Positions 16,139 to 24,534 of a stretch of 64,000 nt of DNA are shown in pieces. The DNA is taken from assembly GCF_039535475.1 (NCBI RefSeq), contig NZ_BAAAXG010000026.1, positions 4,025,501 through 4,089,500 of the forward strand, read 5' to 3'. The DNA comes from Streptomyces showdoensis (GTDB lineage Bacteria > Actinomycetota > Actinomycetes > Streptomycetales > Streptomycetaceae). A program made the position numbers and the translations under genes. The notes under the pieces are model-generated. The model saw only the letters and a list, made by a program, of their open reading frames with translations. It did not search any database and was not told the DNA's origin. Each line of letters opens with the position of its first letter. The stretch's first letter is position 1.

Positions 16139-17497
16139 TCAGGGGAGGAGCCGGGCCGCCGAGACCTCGGGGAAGTGGACGACGGCGTCGTACGCGGTCG
16201 CGAGCCGTACGTTCACCACGTCGCCCTCCCACGGGAACGCCGTGCCGACGGACCGGGTCGGCCGGGCGACGCCCAGCCACTCCCGGGCGGCCGGGGTCGC
16301 GGTCCGCAGGTCGAGCAGGAAGGGGCGGGCCGAGACCCGGTCCAGGACGTGCGTGTTGCTGTCGGCCCCCAGCGGGCCGACGCCGAACTCCCGTACCGGC
16401 TCGCCCGGAGCCCCCGTGTCGTGCGCGTTGAACGAGCCCCGTCCGAAGGTGGCCCCGATGGTCACGTAGTCCTCGCCGAGCGCGTCGCGCAGGAAGGCGC
16501 CCTGGATGCGCGGGTACTGCTCCGGCCGCGTGGTCTCGTAGCCGACGTGCCCGTCGTGCGCGGACAGCACCATCCGGTCGCCGGTGCGGCGCTGCCACCA
16601 CACCGTGTTCTCGGCCATCACGCGGTCGCGGTAGAGCATTGCCTGCGCGACCTCGGCCTCGCCGGCCTGGCCGGTCATGTCGTACGCGTACTCCGTGCCG
16701 ACCTGGGCGATCACCCGGGCGTGCTGCACGGCCCAGGCGTGCGCCTCGCGGGCCGCCCGTCCCGTCCCCGCCGGCCTCTGCCGCTCCAGGAGGGCGAGGG
16801 CGCGGCCGACGTCCGCCGCCATGGCCCGGCGCTCGGCCAGCGGCCGGGTCAGGTAGGCGTTCATCCAGGAGTCCACGGTGCCGGTCGGCCGGGAGCTCCG
16901 GTAGAGCTCCCGGAAGCGGGGGAGCAGCTGCGGCCGGGTCCGGGCCACGTAGCCGGTGACCTCGTCGAAGAGGTTGGTGCCCGCGTAGCCGAGGTCGTTG
17001 CCCATGAACCGCACCGGGTGGTCCGGGTGGCGCTGGTTGTGCCGCCGCATCCAGGTGAACAGGTCCAGGTACTCCTCGGTGTTCCAGAAGCCGTAGGCGT
17101 TCTGGAACTCGTCCCGCATGATCTTCCGGATGTCGCCCGCGCCCTCGCGCACGTAGGCGTCGACGAGCAGGCCGGTGCTCCAGTTGGCCTCCAGCGCGAA
17201 GGTGGTGAACCCCTGCCGCTCCACGAGCTGTTCGAAGATCCGGTGCTTGGCGCGCAGGAACTCGCCCGAGCTGTGCGTGGCCTCGCCGACGCCGACCACC
17301 TTCGCGTCGCCGACGATCCGCTCCAGGGTGCGGGTGTCGGTCAACGGGCGTGCGGTGGAGGCGAGTTCGCGGGCGGGGTCCGGGTGCCCGGGCCCGCGGT
17401 CCGCGGCGGCGGCCGGAGCGGCGGGGGCGAGCAGGCCCACGCAGAGGGCGGCGAGCAGGACGGTCAGGGGGCGGCGGCGTCGTAAGGAAACGTTCAT
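16139..17497 (-). CDS. Secreted erythromycin esterase family protein
   Basis: 452 aa from ATG 17497 with TGAGG upstream. It has a Sec signal peptide (LTVLLAALCVGLLAPAAPAAAA). The mature part matches the erythromycin esterase superfamily: VVGVGEATHSSGEFLRAKH, FALEANWSTGLLVDAYV, GFWNTEEYLDLFTWMRRHN and LSAHDGHVGYETT, which carry its conserved Glu and His residues. Known members (EreA/EreB) hydrolyse macrolide lactones. Many chromosomal homologues have unknown substrates, so macrolide resistance should not be assumed. Predicted extracellular. Confidence 0.87.
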   Translation of the reverse strand: MNVSLRRRRPLTVLLAALCVGLLAPAAPAAAADRGPGHPDPARELASTARPLTDTRTLERIVGDAKVVGVGEATHSSGEFLRAKHRIFEQLVERQGFTTFALEANWSTGLLVDAYVREGAGDIRKIMRDEFQNAYGFWNTEEYLDLFTWMRRHNQRHPDHPVRFMGNDLGYAGTNLFDEVTGYVARTRPQLLPRFRELYRSSRPTGTVDSWMNAYLTRPLAERRAMAADVGRALALLERQRPAGTGRAAREAHAWAVQHARVIAQVGTEYAYDMTGQAGEAEVAQAMLYRDRVMAENTVWWQRRTGDRMVLSAHDGHVGYETTRPEQYPRIQGAFLRDALGEDYVTIGATFGRGSFNAHDTGAPGEPVREFGVGPLGADSNTHVLDRVSARPFLLDLRTATPAAREWLGVARPTRSVGTAFPWEGDVVNVRLATAYDAVVHFPEVSAARLLP

Positions 17498-17572
17498 GAC
17501 CTCAGCCAACCCGCGGGAGGGCGGGCCCGGAATCCGGCCCGCCCCCGTGACCGTCCGGGGGTCAGCCCCCGG

Positions 17573-18841
17573 TCAGCGGTAGAGCAGGTACTCCCGGCGG
17601 ACCGCCCGGAAGGCCGCCAGGTCCGCCTCCCAGGCCGCGGCGACCTCGTCCGCCGTCGCACCGGCGTCGACGAGCGTGCGCACCCGGGCCGAACCGGTCA
17701 GCTTGTCGATCCAGCCGTCCGCGCGCCAGGCGAAGCCGCTCCAGGTCCGCCGCGCGGTGACCAGCAGCGCGATCCCGGTGCGCACCGGGTCGAAGGCCGC
17801 CCGGTCGTGGACCATCAGCTGGAGCCCGCCCACCGTCCTGCCCTGGAACTTGGAGAAGGTCGGCGCGAAGTACGCCTCGCGGAAGCGCACCCCGGGCAGC
17901 TCCAGCGCGTTCGCCGCCTCCGCCCACCGTCCGTCGATCCCCTCCGCGCCGAGCAGCTCGAACGGGCGGGTGGTGCCGCGCCCCTCGGAGAGGTTGGTGC
18001 CCTCGAACAGGCAGGTGCCGGAGTAGACGAGCGCGGTGTCGGGCGTCGGCATGTTGGGGCTCGGCGGCACCCACGGCAGCCCCGTGGCGTCGAAGAACTC
18101 CCCGCGCCGCCAGCCGGAGACCGTCACCGTCTCCAGCTCCGCCGGCCGCGCCAGGAACTCCCCGTTGAAGAGGCGGGCCAGCTCCGCCACCGTCATCCCG
18201 TGGGCCTGCGCGATGGGCTCCCGCCCGACGAAGGTCGCGTACGCCCGGTCCAGGACGGGGCCGAGCGCGGCCCGGCCGGTCACCGGATTGGGCCGGTCCA
18301 GGACCACGAAGCGCTTCCCGGCGAGCGCGGCGGCCTCCATGCAGTCGTAGAGCGTCCAGATGTACGTGTAGAAGCGGGCGCCCACGTCCTGGATGTCGAA
18401 GACGACCGTGTCCACGCCCGAGGCGGTGAACACGTCGGCCAGCGGCCGGCCGCTCTTCAGGTACGTGTCGTAGACGGGCAGCCCGGTCGCCGGGTCGTCG
18501 TAGCGCCCCTCCGAGCCGCCGGCCTGGGCCGTGCCGCGGAAGCCGTGCTCGGGCCCGAAGACGGCGACCAGGTCGACGCGTTCGTCGGCGTGCATCACGT
18601 CCACGATGTGGCGCGCCTCGGCGGTGATGCCGGTCGGGTTGGTGACCACGCCGACCCGCTGCCCGGCGAGCCGCGCGTAGCCGTCGGCGGCGAGCCGCTC
18701 GAACCCCGTGCGGACCCGGCGGGCCGGGGCACCGCCCGCGCCGCCCGGGGCCGGGTGTGCCGCCGCCGGCCCCGTACCGGCCGCCGCCGCGGCGCCGAAC
18801 GCGCCGCCCGCGGCCAGCAGACCACGTCTGGACAGGCTCAT
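17573..18841 (-). CDS. NamZ-like exo-beta-N-acetylmuramidase (DUF1343), secreted
   Basis: 422 aa from ATG 18841 with GGAGG upstream; the frame extends to 18883 without a better start. A Tat-type signal is suggested by SRRGLLAAGGAFGAAAAAG. The DUF1343 domain starts near GQRVGVVTNPTGITAEARHI and includes AVFGPEHGFRGTAQAG, VFDIQDVGARFYTYIWTLYD, LDRPNPVTG and FEGTNLSEGRGTTRPFE. The family prototype, Bacillus NamZ, removes N-acetylmuramic acid from the non-reducing end of muropeptides, so a cell-wall recycling role outside the membrane is likely. Divergent from the SDR gene. Confidence 0.88.
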   Translation of the reverse strand: MSLSRRGLLAAGGAFGAAAAAGTGPAAAHPAPGGAGGAPARRVRTGFERLAADGYARLAGQRVGVVTNPTGITAEARHIVDVMHADERVDLVAVFGPEHGFRGTAQAGGSEGRYDDPATGLPVYDTYLKSGRPLADVFTASGVDTVVFDIQDVGARFYTYIWTLYDCMEAAALAGKRFVVLDRPNPVTGRAALGPVLDRAYATFVGREPIAQAHGMTVAELARLFNGEFLARPAELETVTVSGWRRGEFFDATGLPWVPPSPNMPTPDTALVYSGTCLFEGTNLSEGRGTTRPFELLGAEGIDGRWAEAANALELPGVRFREAYFAPTFSKFQGRTVGGLQLMVHDRAAFDPVRTGIALLVTARRTWSGFAWRADGWIDKLTGSARVRTLVDAGATADEVAAAWEADLAAFRAVRREYLLYR

Positions 18842-18944
18842 GCGGAAACCTCCTTGATCGCCTTCCCTGACATGGGCACGCACGCTAGCGCTCCACCGGG
18901 CCGCGCGGAACGAGGCGTACCGCCGGAGTCTTCCCCGGTTCCAT

Positions 18945-18961
18945 ACCGACCGGTTAGTCTG
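18945..18961. promoter_or_regulatory. TetR-type operator before SDR/acyl-CoA synthetase operon
   Basis: Read on the minus strand from about 18958, the site is ACTAACCGGTCGGTATG. It matches 14 of 17 bases of the site at 24423-24439 (ACCGACCAGTCGGTATG) upstream of the phosphotransferase operon. It lies about 35-50 bp before the SDR start at 18995. Confidence 0.55.
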
Positions 18962-18994
18962 CCCGCACAGCCGCTACGGAGAGGTGGGCCGCCG

Positions 18995-19768
18995 ATGAGC
19001 ACGGTGCAGGGCGTCGAGGGCGCGGGAGTGGTCGTCACGGGCGCGGGCGGCGGCATCGGCGCCGCACTCGCCCGCCGGTTCGCCGCCGAGGGGGCCCGGG
19101 TCGTCGTCAACGACCTCGACCCCGGCCGCACCAAGGCCGTCGCCGACGAGATCGGTGCCCTCGCCGTCCCCGGGGACGCCTCCGAGGTCGTCGACGAGGC
19201 CCGCGCCGCGCTCGGCGGCACCGTGGACGTCTGGTGCGCCAACGCCGGACTCGCCTCTCCCGGCGACGCCTTCGCCGACGAGGAGGTCTGGGCCGCCGCC
19301 TGGGACGTCAACGTCATGGCCCACGTCCGCGCCGCCCGCGCGCTGCTGCCCGACTGGCTGGAGCGCGGCACCGGCCGCTTCGTCTCCACCGTCTCCGCCG
19401 CCGGACTGCTCACGATGATCGGCGCCGCCCCGTACAGCGTCTCCAAGCACGGCGCGTACGCCTTCGCCGAATGGCTCTCCCTCACCTACCGCCACCGCGG
19501 CCTCACGGTGCACGCCATCTGCCCGCAGGGCGTGCGCACGGACATGCTCACCGCCTCCGGGACGGCCGGCGAGCTGGTCCTCGCCCCCACCGCCATCGAG
19601 CCCGAGGACGTCGCCGACGCCCTCTTCGACGCCATGGAGGCCGACCGCTTCCTCGTCCTGCCCCACCCCGAGGTGGCCCGCTTCTACGGGGCCAGGGCCG
19701 CCGAACCCGAACGGTGGCTGCGCGGCATGAACCGCGTCCAGCGGACCTGGGAAGGGGCGGGCGCGTGA
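18995..19768 (+). CDS. SDR family oxidoreductase
   Basis: 257 aa from ATG 18995 with GGAGAGG upstream. Classical short-chain dehydrogenase: cofactor motif TGAGGGIGAALA, NAG motif CANAGLASPGD, and catalytic Ser plus YxxxK in APYSVSKHGAYAF. VVVNDLD after the Gly motif suggests NAD preference. It is followed with a 4-bp GTGA overlap by an acyl-CoA synthetase and then a TetR gene. In this setting it may interconvert a keto and a hydroxy group on an acyl-CoA, as LvaD does in Pseudomonas. A TetR-type operator lies upstream. Confidence 0.9.
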   Translation: MSTVQGVEGAGVVVTGAGGGIGAALARRFAAEGARVVVNDLDPGRTKAVADEIGALAVPGDASEVVDEARAALGGTVDVWCANAGLASPGDAFADEEVWAAAWDVNVMAHVRAARALLPDWLERGTGRFVSTVSAAGLLTMIGAAPYSVSKHGAYAFAEWLSLTYRHRGLTVHAICPQGVRTDMLTASGTAGELVLAPTAIEPEDVADALFDAMEADRFLVLPHPEVARFYGARAAEPERWLRGMNRVQRTWEGAGA

Positions 19769-21471
19769 CGGGCCGGGAGCGGGACGCCACGGGCGGCACC
19801 GAGGCAGGCGGTACGGGATCGATCTACGCCGCCAAGCCCTGGCTCGGGCGGCTCAGCGCGGCCCAGCGGGCGCCCGTCGACCCGCCGCCCACCGTGCTGC
19901 ACGCCTTCCGCGCCGCCGCCGCGCGCACCCCCGACCACCCGGCACTCGCCTACTTCGACGGCCGGATCCCCTACCGCGAGGCCGACGCCCTCTCCGACTC
20001 CGTCGCCGGACACCTGGCCGCCCGGGGCGTCGGGCGCGGCGACCGGGTCGCGGTCATGCTCCAGAACAGCCCGCACTTCGTCCTCGCCCTCCTCGGCGCC
20101 TGGAAGGCGGGCGCCACCGTCGTCCCGCTCAACCCGATGTACAAGGCGGGCGAGGTCGGCCACGCCCTGCGGGACTCCGGCGCCACCGCCCTGGTCTGCT
20201 CCGACCGCGCCTGGGACGGCTACCTCCGCGACACCGTCGCCGAGGCCGGGGTCCGGATCGCCCTCACCGCCTTCGAGCGCGGACTCCAGACCCGCGACGA
20301 CCCCCGCGTCCTCGGCTTCGAGAGGGTGCCGGCCGACCGCCTCCACGGCGCGGACGACCTCCTCGCCGTCGCCCGCGCGGGCCACCCGGCCCCCGAGGGG
20401 CGCGAGCCCGGCACCGACGACATCGCCCTGATCAGCTACACCTCCGGCACCAGCGGCACCCCCAAGGGCGCCCTCAACCTGCACCGGGGCATCGTCCACA
20501 ACGCCGAACGCCAGCGCACCGGCCACCCCGTCCCCGAGGGCGCCGTCTACTTCGCCCTCGCCCCGCTCTTCCACATCACCGGGCTGGTCTGCGAGCTCGG
20601 CGCCTGCTTCGCCAACGGCGGCACCCTCGCCCTCGCGTACCGCTTCGACGCCGGGGTCGTCCTCGACGCGTTCCTGGAGCACCGGCCCGCCTACACCGTC
20701 GGACCCTCGACCGCCTACATGGCGCTCGCCGCCCACCCGGGCGCCACCCCGGACCACTTCTCCTCGTTCCTCGTGCTGTCCTCGGGCGGCGCGCCCGTGC
20801 CGCCCGCCCTGGTGGAGAAGTTCCGCGCCGGCTTCGGCCCCTACCTGCGCAACGGCTACGGGCTCACCGAGTGCACCGCCCCCTGCGCCTCCGTGCCGCC
20901 GCAGTCCGAGGCGCCCGTCGACCCCGCCTCCGGCACGCTCTCGGTGGGCGTCCCCGGCCCCGACACCGTCGTCCGCATCCTCGACGAGTCCGGCGCCGAG
21001 GTCCCGTTCGGCGAGCAGGGCGAGATCGCCGTCCGCGGCCCCCAGGTCGTCCCCGGCTACTGGCGGCTGCCCGAGGCCACCGCGGCCGCCTTCCCCGACG
21101 GGGAGCTGCGCACCGGCGACATCGGCTTCATGGACGCGGACGGCTGGCTGTACGTCGTCGACCGCAAGAAGGACATGATCAACGCCTCCGGCTTCAAGGT
21201 CTGGCCGCGCGAGGTCGAGGACGTCCTCTACACCCACCCGGCCGTCCGCGAGGCCGCCGTCGTCGGCGTCCCCGACGCCTACCGCGGCGAGACGGTGAAG
21301 GCCTACGTGAGCCTGCGGCCCGGCGCCGATGCGGACCCCGCCGAGCTCTCCGCCTACTGTGAGCAGCGGCTCGCCGCGTACAAGTACCCGCGCGAGGTCG
21401 AGATCCTGGCGGAGCTCCCCAAGACGACAAGTGGGAAGATCCTCAGGCGGGACCTGCGGTCCCCGAAGTGA
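19765..21471 (+). CDS. AMP-dependent acyl-CoA synthetase
   Basis: 568 aa from GTG 19765, which overlaps the SDR stop as GTGA. ANL superfamily adenylating enzyme: P-loop-like AMP motif SYTSGTSGTPKGAL, GYGLTECTAPC, hinge region ending VVDRKKDMINASGFKVW, and the catalytic Lys in KTTSGKILRRDL. It forms an acyl-CoA from acid, ATP and CoA. It should activate the substrate of the linked SDR and dehydrogenase. Chain specificity is unknown. It is probably cotranscribed with the SDR and the downstream TetR. Confidence 0.93.
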   Translation: MTGRERDATGGTEAGGTGSIYAAKPWLGRLSAAQRAPVDPPPTVLHAFRAAAARTPDHPALAYFDGRIPYREADALSDSVAGHLAARGVGRGDRVAVMLQNSPHFVLALLGAWKAGATVVPLNPMYKAGEVGHALRDSGATALVCSDRAWDGYLRDTVAEAGVRIALTAFERGLQTRDDPRVLGFERVPADRLHGADDLLAVARAGHPAPEGREPGTDDIALISYTSGTSGTPKGALNLHRGIVHNAERQRTGHPVPEGAVYFALAPLFHITGLVCELGACFANGGTLALAYRFDAGVVLDAFLEHRPAYTVGPSTAYMALAAHPGATPDHFSSFLVLSSGGAPVPPALVEKFRAGFGPYLRNGYGLTECTAPCASVPPQSEAPVDPASGTLSVGVPGPDTVVRILDESGAEVPFGEQGEIAVRGPQVVPGYWRLPEATAAAFPDGELRTGDIGFMDADGWLYVVDRKKDMINASGFKVWPREVEDVLYTHPAVREAAVVGVPDAYRGETVKAYVSLRPGADADPAELSAYCEQRLAAYKYPREVEILAELPKTTSGKILRRDLRSPK

Positions 21472-21512
21472 GCACCGGCACGAGCGCCGGCATGGACGAA
21501 AGAAGGCGGAGC

Positions 21513-22106
21513 ATGGCCAGGACGACGGACGGCAACGGGGTCCCCGTCCCCCAGAGGCTCCTCGCCGCCGCCACCCGGCTCTTCGCGGAGCAGGGCTACG
21601 ACCGGACCTCCGTCCAGGAGATCGTGGAGGCGGCCGGCGTCACCAAGGGCGCGCTCTACCACTACTTCGGCTCCAAGGAGGACCTGCTCCAGGAGGTCTA
21701 CTCCCGGGTGCTCCGGCTCCAGCAGGAGCGCCTCGACGCCTACGCGGGCGCCGACGCCCCGGTGGAGCGGCGGCTGCGGGACGCCGCCGCCGACGTCGTC
21801 GTCACCACGATCGACAACCTGGACGACGCCGCGATCTTCTTCCGCTCCATGCACCACCTCAGCCCGGAGAAGAACAAGCAGGTGCGGGCCGAGCGGCGGC
21901 GCTACCACGAGCGCTTCCGCGCCCTGATCGAGGAGGGCCAGCAGGCCGGGGTCTTCTCCGCGGCGACCCCCGCCGACCTGGTCGTCGACTACCACTTCGG
22001 CTCGGTCCACCACCTGTCCACCTGGTACCGCCCGGACGGCCCGCTCAGCCCCCAGCAGGTGGCCGACCACCTGGCCGACCTCCTGCTGCGGGCCCTGCGC
22101 CCGTAA
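21513..22106 (+). CDS. TetR/AcrR regulator of the linked acyl-CoA genes
   Basis: 197 aa from ATG 21513, chosen for GAAGGCGGA upstream; ATG 21492 and GTG 21468 (overlapping the synthetase stop) are alternatives. The HTH is near residues 15-60 (RLFAEQGYDRTSVQEIVEAA, GVTKGALYHYFGSKEDLL). The C-terminal ligand domain has FRSMHHLSPEKNKQVRAERR, recalling actinobacterial TetR proteins linked to fatty acid or ketone degradation. It ends 18 bp from the convergent acyl-CoA dehydrogenase. Both flanking operons carry a related operator, so it probably represses both. Effector unknown; an acyl-CoA intermediate is plausible. Confidence 0.9.
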   Translation: MARTTDGNGVPVPQRLLAAATRLFAEQGYDRTSVQEIVEAAGVTKGALYHYFGSKEDLLQEVYSRVLRLQQERLDAYAGADAPVERRLRDAAADVVVTTIDNLDDAAIFFRSMHHLSPEKNKQVRAERRRYHERFRALIEEGQQAGVFSAATPADLVVDYHFGSVHHLSTWYRPDGPLSPQQVADHLADLLLRALRP

Positions 22107-22124
22107 CCGCGGGTCCGGCGGGGT

Positions 22125-23339
22125 TCAGAGGTACCTCTTCAGCTCCCGCCGGGCCAGCGAGCGCTGGTGGACCTCGTCGGGTCCGTCCGCCAGCTTCAGG
22201 GTGCGCGCCGCGGCCCACAGCTCGGCGAGCGGGAAGTCCTGCGAGACGCCGCCGGCGCCGTGCACCTGGACCGCCTTGTCGATGATGTCGACCACCGCAC
22301 GGGGCGTGGCGATCTTGATCGCCTGGATCTCGGTGTGGGCGCCCCGGTTGCCGACGGTGTCCATCAGCCAGGCCGTCTTCAGGACGAGCAGCCGCAGCTG
22401 TTCGACCGTCACCCGGGCGTCCGCGATCCAGTTCTGCACGACCCCCTGCCCGGCGATCGCCTTGCCGAAGGCGGTACGGGAGACCGCGCGGCGGCACATC
22501 AGCTCGATGGCCCGCTCGGCCATGCCGATCAGCCGCATGCAGTGGTGGATGCGGCCGGGGCCGAGCCGGGCCTGGGCGATGGCGAAGCCGCCGCCCTCCT
22601 CGCCGATCAGGTGGGCGGCCGGGACCCGGGCGCCGTGGAAGACCACCTCGGCGTGGCCGCCGTGGGAGTGGTCCTCGTAGCCGTACACCTGCATCGCGCG
22701 GCGCACCTCGACCCCGGGGGTGTCGCGGGGGACCAGGATCATGGACTGCTGGCGGCGCGGGTCGGCGCCGTCGGGGTCGGTCTTGCCCATGACGATGAGG
22801 ATGCGGCAGTCGGGGTTCATCGCCCCGGAGATGTACCACTTGCGCCCGTCGATCACGTACGAGTCGCCGTCCCGCCGGATCCGGGTCTCGATGTTGGTCG
22901 CGTCGGAGGAGGCCACCTCGGGCTCGGTCATGGCGAACGCCGAGCGGATCTCGCCCGCGAGCAGCGGCTCCAGCCACTGCTTCTTCTGCGCCTCGTCGCC
23001 GAACTGGGCGAGCACCTCCATGTTCCCGGTGTCGGGGGCGGCGCAGTTGAGGGCGGTGGGGGCGAGCTGGGGGCTGCGGCCGGTGATCTCGGCGAGCGGC
23101 GCGTACTGGAGGTTGGTGAGCCCGGCCCCGTACTCCCGGTCCGGCAGGAAGAGGTTCCACAGCCCCTGCCGCCTGGCCTCGGCCTTCAGCTCCTCGACGA
23201 CCGCCGGGGTGTCCCACGGGGAGGCGAGCCCGGCGCGCTGCTCGTGGGCGACGGCCTCGGCGGGGTACACGTGCTCGTCCATGAAGGCGAGGAGCCTCGC
23301 CCGCAGTTCCTCGGTGCGGGCGTCGTACGCGAAGTCCAT
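22125..23339 (-). CDS. ACAD10/11-type acyl-CoA dehydrogenase
   Basis: 404 aa from ATG 23339, 6 bp after the phosphotransferase stop. The sequence follows the ACAD10/ACAD11 type: FAMTEPEVASSDATNIETRI, GRKWYISGAMNPDC, RLGPGRIHHCMRLIGMAERA, MDTVGNRGAHTEIQAIKIA, QVHGAGGVSQDFPLAELWA and ADGPDEVHQRSLA. Mammalian ACAD10/11 and Pseudomonas LvaC act with an APH-type kinase on phosphorylated 4-hydroxyacyl-CoA. Here the kinase is the gene directly upstream, which supports the same chemistry, although an ordinary dehydrogenase role remains possible. Confidence 0.9.
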   Translation of the reverse strand: MDFAYDARTEELRARLLAFMDEHVYPAEAVAHEQRAGLASPWDTPAVVEELKAEARRQGLWNLFLPDREYGAGLTNLQYAPLAEITGRSPQLAPTALNCAAPDTGNMEVLAQFGDEAQKKQWLEPLLAGEIRSAFAMTEPEVASSDATNIETRIRRDGDSYVIDGRKWYISGAMNPDCRILIVMGKTDPDGADPRRQQSMILVPRDTPGVEVRRAMQVYGYEDHSHGGHAEVVFHGARVPAAHLIGEEGGGFAIAQARLGPGRIHHCMRLIGMAERAIELMCRRAVSRTAFGKAIAGQGVVQNWIADARVTVEQLRLLVLKTAWLMDTVGNRGAHTEIQAIKIATPRAVVDIIDKAVQVHGAGGVSQDFPLAELWAAARTLKLADGPDEVHQRSLARRELKRYL

Positions 23340-23345
23340 GACGGA

Positions 23346-24383
23346 TCAGCCTTCCTGGAGGGTGGTGAGGCCGTGCTCGATGAAGACGGGGACGAGCTCG
23401 CCGATGCGGTCGAAGCCGGCTCCGACGGTCTGCCCGAGGGTGTAGCGGTAGTGGATGCCCTCCAGGATCACGGCCAGCTTGAACCAGGCGAAGGCGGTGT
23501 ACCAGGAGACGGCGCCGGTGTCCCGGCCGGAGCGGGCGGCGTAGCGCTCGATCAGCTCGCCGGGCGTGGGGTGGCCGGCGGCCGAGGCGGTGGTGGAGAC
23601 GGGGGAGTCCGGCAGCTCCAGCGGCGCGCTGTACATGACGAGCAGCCCGAGGTCGGTGAGCGGGTCGCCGAGGGTCGACATCTCCCAGTCGAGGACCGCC
23701 TTGATGCGGTCGTCCTCGCCGACGAGGACGTTGTCGAGCCGGTAGTCGCCGTGCACGACGGCCGGCGCGGGCGAGGCCGGCAGACCGCGGCCGAGCGCGG
23801 CGTGCAGCTCGTCGATCCCCGGCAGGTCCCGGCCCCGGGAGGCGGCGAGCTGCTTGCCCCAGCGGCGCAGCTGCCGGTCGAGGAAGCCCTCGGGGCGCCC
23901 GAAGTCGTCGAGCCCGACGGCGGCGGGGTCCACGGCGTGCAGGTCGACGAGGGTGTCGACGAGCCCGAGTACGGCCTCGCGGGTGCGGGCGGGCCCGAGC
24001 GGGGCGAGCTCGGCGGCCGAGCGGTACGGGGTGCCGGGCACGAACTCCATGACGTAGAACGGCGCCCCGAGCACCGACTCGTCCTCGCAGAGCGCGACGG
24101 TCTCCGGCACGGGCACGGCGGTGCCGCGCAGGGCGCTGATGACCCGGTGCTCGCGCCTCATGTCGTGCGCGGTGGCGAGGACGTGGCCGAGCGGCGGGCG
24201 GCGCACGACCCAGCGGCCGGTGCCGTCGGTCACGCCGTAGGTGAGGTTCGACCGGCCGCCCTCGATCAGCCGGGCGGTGAGCGGGCCGGCGACGAGGCCG
24301 GGCCGCTCGCGGTCGAGGAAGCCGCGCAGCCGCTCGGGGTCGAGGCCGGGGGGCGGGGAACCGGGCGGCGGGGTGGAGCTCAT
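23346..24383 (-). CDS. APH-type phosphotransferase (ACAD10/11 kinase-like, LvaA-like)
   Basis: 345 aa from ATG 24383 with GGAGGT upstream. Aminoglycoside-phosphotransferase fold: LIEGGRSNLTYGVTDG (nucleotide loop), WVVRRPPLGHVL, catalytic loop VVHGDYRLDNVL and metal site AVLDWEMSTLGDPLTDLG. FAWFKLAVILEGIHYRYT is typical of the acyl-CoA-linked subgroup rather than antibiotic kinases. Next to an ACAD10/11-type dehydrogenase it probably phosphorylates a 4-hydroxyacyl-CoA. A TetR-type operator lies at 24423-24439. Not an antibiotic-resistance gene on this evidence. Confidence 0.87.
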   Translation of the reverse strand: MSSTPPPGSPPPGLDPERLRGFLDRERPGLVAGPLTARLIEGGRSNLTYGVTDGTGRWVVRRPPLGHVLATAHDMRREHRVISALRGTAVPVPETVALCEDESVLGAPFYVMEFVPGTPYRSAAELAPLGPARTREAVLGLVDTLVDLHAVDPAAVGLDDFGRPEGFLDRQLRRWGKQLAASRGRDLPGIDELHAALGRGLPASPAPAVVHGDYRLDNVLVGEDDRIKAVLDWEMSTLGDPLTDLGLLVMYSAPLELPDSPVSTTASAAGHPTPGELIERYAARSGRDTGAVSWYTAFAWFKLAVILEGIHYRYTLGQTVGAGFDRIGELVPVFIEHGLTTLQEG

Positions 24384-24422
24384 GGGGGCGTACCTCCGGG
24401 ATCGGCGTCGGCGTTCATGATG

Positions 24423-24439
24423 ACCGACCAGTCGGTATG
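24423..24439. promoter_or_regulatory. TetR-type operator before phosphotransferase/ACAD operon
   Basis: ACCGACCAGTCGGTATG contains the dyad ACCGAC/GTCGGT with a 2-bp centre. It lies 40 bp before the phosphotransferase start on the minus strand. The related site at 18945-18961 precedes the SDR operon. Confidence 0.6.
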
Positions 24440-24534
24440 TCGTCCAGGGGGACGGCGGGGGCGGGCGGCGGGGTCGGGAGGAGAGTCCTGCACGCCTCTG
24501 GTCGTGCGTACCTGAATCTGAATAGGGTTCACAT

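Noticed and set aside
16139..17497. Erythromycin esterase homologue as a macrolide resistance determinant
   Set aside because: Chromosomal, secreted, with no macrolide cluster nearby; family members often have other substrates.
23346..24383. Phosphotransferase as an aminoglycoside resistance gene
   Set aside because: It is operonic with an ACAD10/11-type dehydrogenase and has the acyl-CoA-linked subgroup pattern; no resistance context.
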